A stretch of DNA of 6,256 nucleotides. Origin: Oxalobacteraceae bacterium. GTDB taxonomy: Bacteria > Pseudomonadota > Gammaproteobacteria > Burkholderiales > Burkholderiaceae_D. This document shows, piece by piece, positions 5,596 to 6,256 of this stretch. The notes below the pieces were generated by a model that was not told the origin of the DNA, searched no databases, and worked only from the letters and a program-made list of their open reading frames with translations. Position 1 is the stretch's first letter. Every line of letters starts with the position of its first letter. The stretch lies in assembly GCA_003132085.1 (NCBI GenBank), contig PKWO01000403.1, positions 1-6,256 of the forward strand. The letters are read 5' to 3'. Both the position numbers and the translations under genes were made by a program.

Positions 5596-6015
5596 TTATT
5601 TGGCCTTGTCGTGCGCTGCTACTCCGGCCGACTTGTAGTCGTAAGTGGGGTAGAACTCGGTCCGGTAACTGCCCCAGGCCGTATCTTCCAGGACGCGGTT
5701 GACCTCGCGGATGCGCGATGCCGGGAGGCGCAGGGTAATCACCTGTCCAATGCCCATGGTGACGTACCAACTGAGTACTTCCATACCGTCCGGCGGAAAC
5801 GCCTTATAGAAACCCTGTTTCGTCAATTGCGCGTTGAGTTCGCTCAATGGACGCGACTGATCATGCTTGAGAAAGATCGTCAACAGGATCGCATTGTCCG
5901 GCGTGGGGCCGGCGCTGCCGACTGGCGGTGGCGCCGCCGTTTGCGCACTGGCACTGCATGCCGCAAAACCGGCCAGCAGCACCGCGGTGACTATTGAGCG
6001 AAAATCGTGACCCAT
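5596..6015 (-). CDS. Small exported protein of unknown function
   Basis: The 139-residue protein starts at the ATG at 6015, which has AAGGAG 6 nt upstream. An in-frame start at 6093 would add 26 residues and hide the signal peptide, so it is rejected. Residues 1-24 form a signal peptide: basic/polar start, hydrophobic IVTAVLLAGFAA, then ASA-Q as a likely signal peptidase I site after residue 24. Cys20 gives FAAC, a poor lipobox, so a lipoprotein is less likely. A Pro/Ala linker (27-40) precedes a compact domain of about 90 residues. By eye its order is strand (41-50), helix (58-73), two strands (79-97), helix (100-117) and strand (118-127), which resembles the beta-alpha-beta-beta-alpha-beta ferredoxin-like/dimeric barrel plan. 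I do not recognise the family. It is convergent with the CBS gene; a periplasmic location is inferred. Confidence 0.85.
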   Translation of the reverse strand: MGHDFRSIVTAVLLAGFAACSASAQTAAPPPVGSAGPTPDNAILLTIFLKHDQSRPLSELNAQLTKQGFYKAFPPDGMEVLSWYVTMGIGQVITLRLPASRIREVNRVLEDTAWGSYRTEFYPTYDYKSAGVAAHDKAK

Positions 6016-6021
6016 CGTTTG

Positions 6022-6027
6022 CTCCTT
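6022..6027 (-). promoter_or_regulatory. Shine-Dalgarno AAGGAG deciding the exported protein start
   Basis: AAGGAG lies 6 nt before the ATG at 6015 and fixes the start so that a proper signal peptide is at the N-terminus. The site overlaps the TGA (6029-6027) of a short upstream frame, an arrangement that would allow translational coupling. Confidence 0.75.
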
Positions 6028-6170
6028 CAAATGCTGGCGTAGCTTGCCATTCGCACCGCCTTCCGAATGGCTGATCGGTGCTGCGCGGCGCACTGGTCCA
6101 GTGTGCCACTGTGTTTATCCTCGCCCGTATGAACAGGCAGAATCGTGTCGGGCGATGATAGCATTTTCAC
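6027..6170 (-). CDS. Possible short leader ORF (about 47 codons), uncertain
   Basis: A frame begins GTG (6170) AAA ATG (6164) and ends at TGA (6029-6027). AGGAG (6179-6175) precedes it by 4 nt from GTG or 10 nt from ATG; both spacings are off-optimal. The product, starting MLSSPDTILPVHTGEDKH from the ATG plus one codon of context, is polar with no recognisable domain or membrane segment. Its stop overlaps the ribosome site of the exported protein gene, which is the main argument for it being translated. Against it, an extended -10 like sequence (TGC-TATCAT, 6163-6155) would start transcription inside the frame, near 6148, making it untranslated. I could not decide between the two. Confidence 0.25.
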   Translation of the reverse strand: MKMLSSPDTILPVHTGEDKHSGTLDQCAAQHRSAIRKAVRMASYASI

Positions 6171-6256
6171 GATTCTCCTGTGCGTAAAATTCTCTGCGGC
6201 GCAACAAACCACAACTTGCGCTGTCAGCGGGCGCTCAGCACCGCGGTAGATCAAAT

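Noticed and set aside
6016..6093. 26-residue N-terminal extension of the exported protein
   Set aside because: It would bury the signal peptide and ignores the AAGGAG placed 6 nt before the ATG at 6015.

Overview
This window looks like chromosomal DNA from a Gram-negative proteobacterium, most likely a betaproteobacterium (Burkholderiales-like). That is an inference: the genes are moderately GC-rich with conventional Shine-Dalgarno sites, the promoters are sigma70-like, and the gene content (degradative thiolase, LysR regulator, wax-ester/triacylglycerol synthase, granule-coat-like protein, small CBS-pair protein) suits that group. No RNA gene, insertion sequence, CRISPR array or phage gene was seen.

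Layout. (1) Positions 1-887, minus strand: the N-terminal three quarters of a thiolase, running off the left edge. (2) Positions 888-1036: a compact divergent control region with back-to-back promoters and a perfect 11-bp-arm palindrome. (3) Positions 1037-1945: a LysR-type regulator transcribed away from the thiolase. (4) Positions 1946-2296: a non-coding stretch with small hairpins and a probable promoter for the next gene. (5) Positions 2297-3763: a wax ester synthase/diacylglycerol acyltransferase (WS/DGAT). (6) Positions 3813-4529, minus strand: a 238-residue protein whose core is five 22-residue amphipathic repeats, convergent with the WS/DGAT gene. (7) Positions 4530-5044: an AT-rich divergent intergenic region with two FNR/ANR-type boxes. 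(8) Positions 5045-5485: a two-CBS-domain protein. (9) Positions 5486-5595: a shared convergent region with a strong hairpin. (10) Positions 5596-6015, minus strand: a small exported protein of unknown function, preceded by a possible short coupled ORF.

How the parts may work together. The thiolase/LysR pair is a classical divergent regulator-target arrangement: the palindrome lies at about -66 of the predicted thiolase promoter and covers the -10/start region of the regulator's own promoter. The middle of the window reads as a storage-lipid neighbourhood, with an enzyme that makes neutral lipid beside a protein that looks able to coat a lipid or polyester surface. The most notable signal is between the repeat protein and the CBS gene. 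One perfect FNR box (TTGAT-N4-ATCAA) and one 9/10 box each sit at exactly -41.5 from a good -10 hexamer, on opposite strands. Both genes are therefore predicted to be switched on by an FNR/ANR-family activator when oxygen is low, which would link granule coating and adenylate sensing to oxygen limitation.
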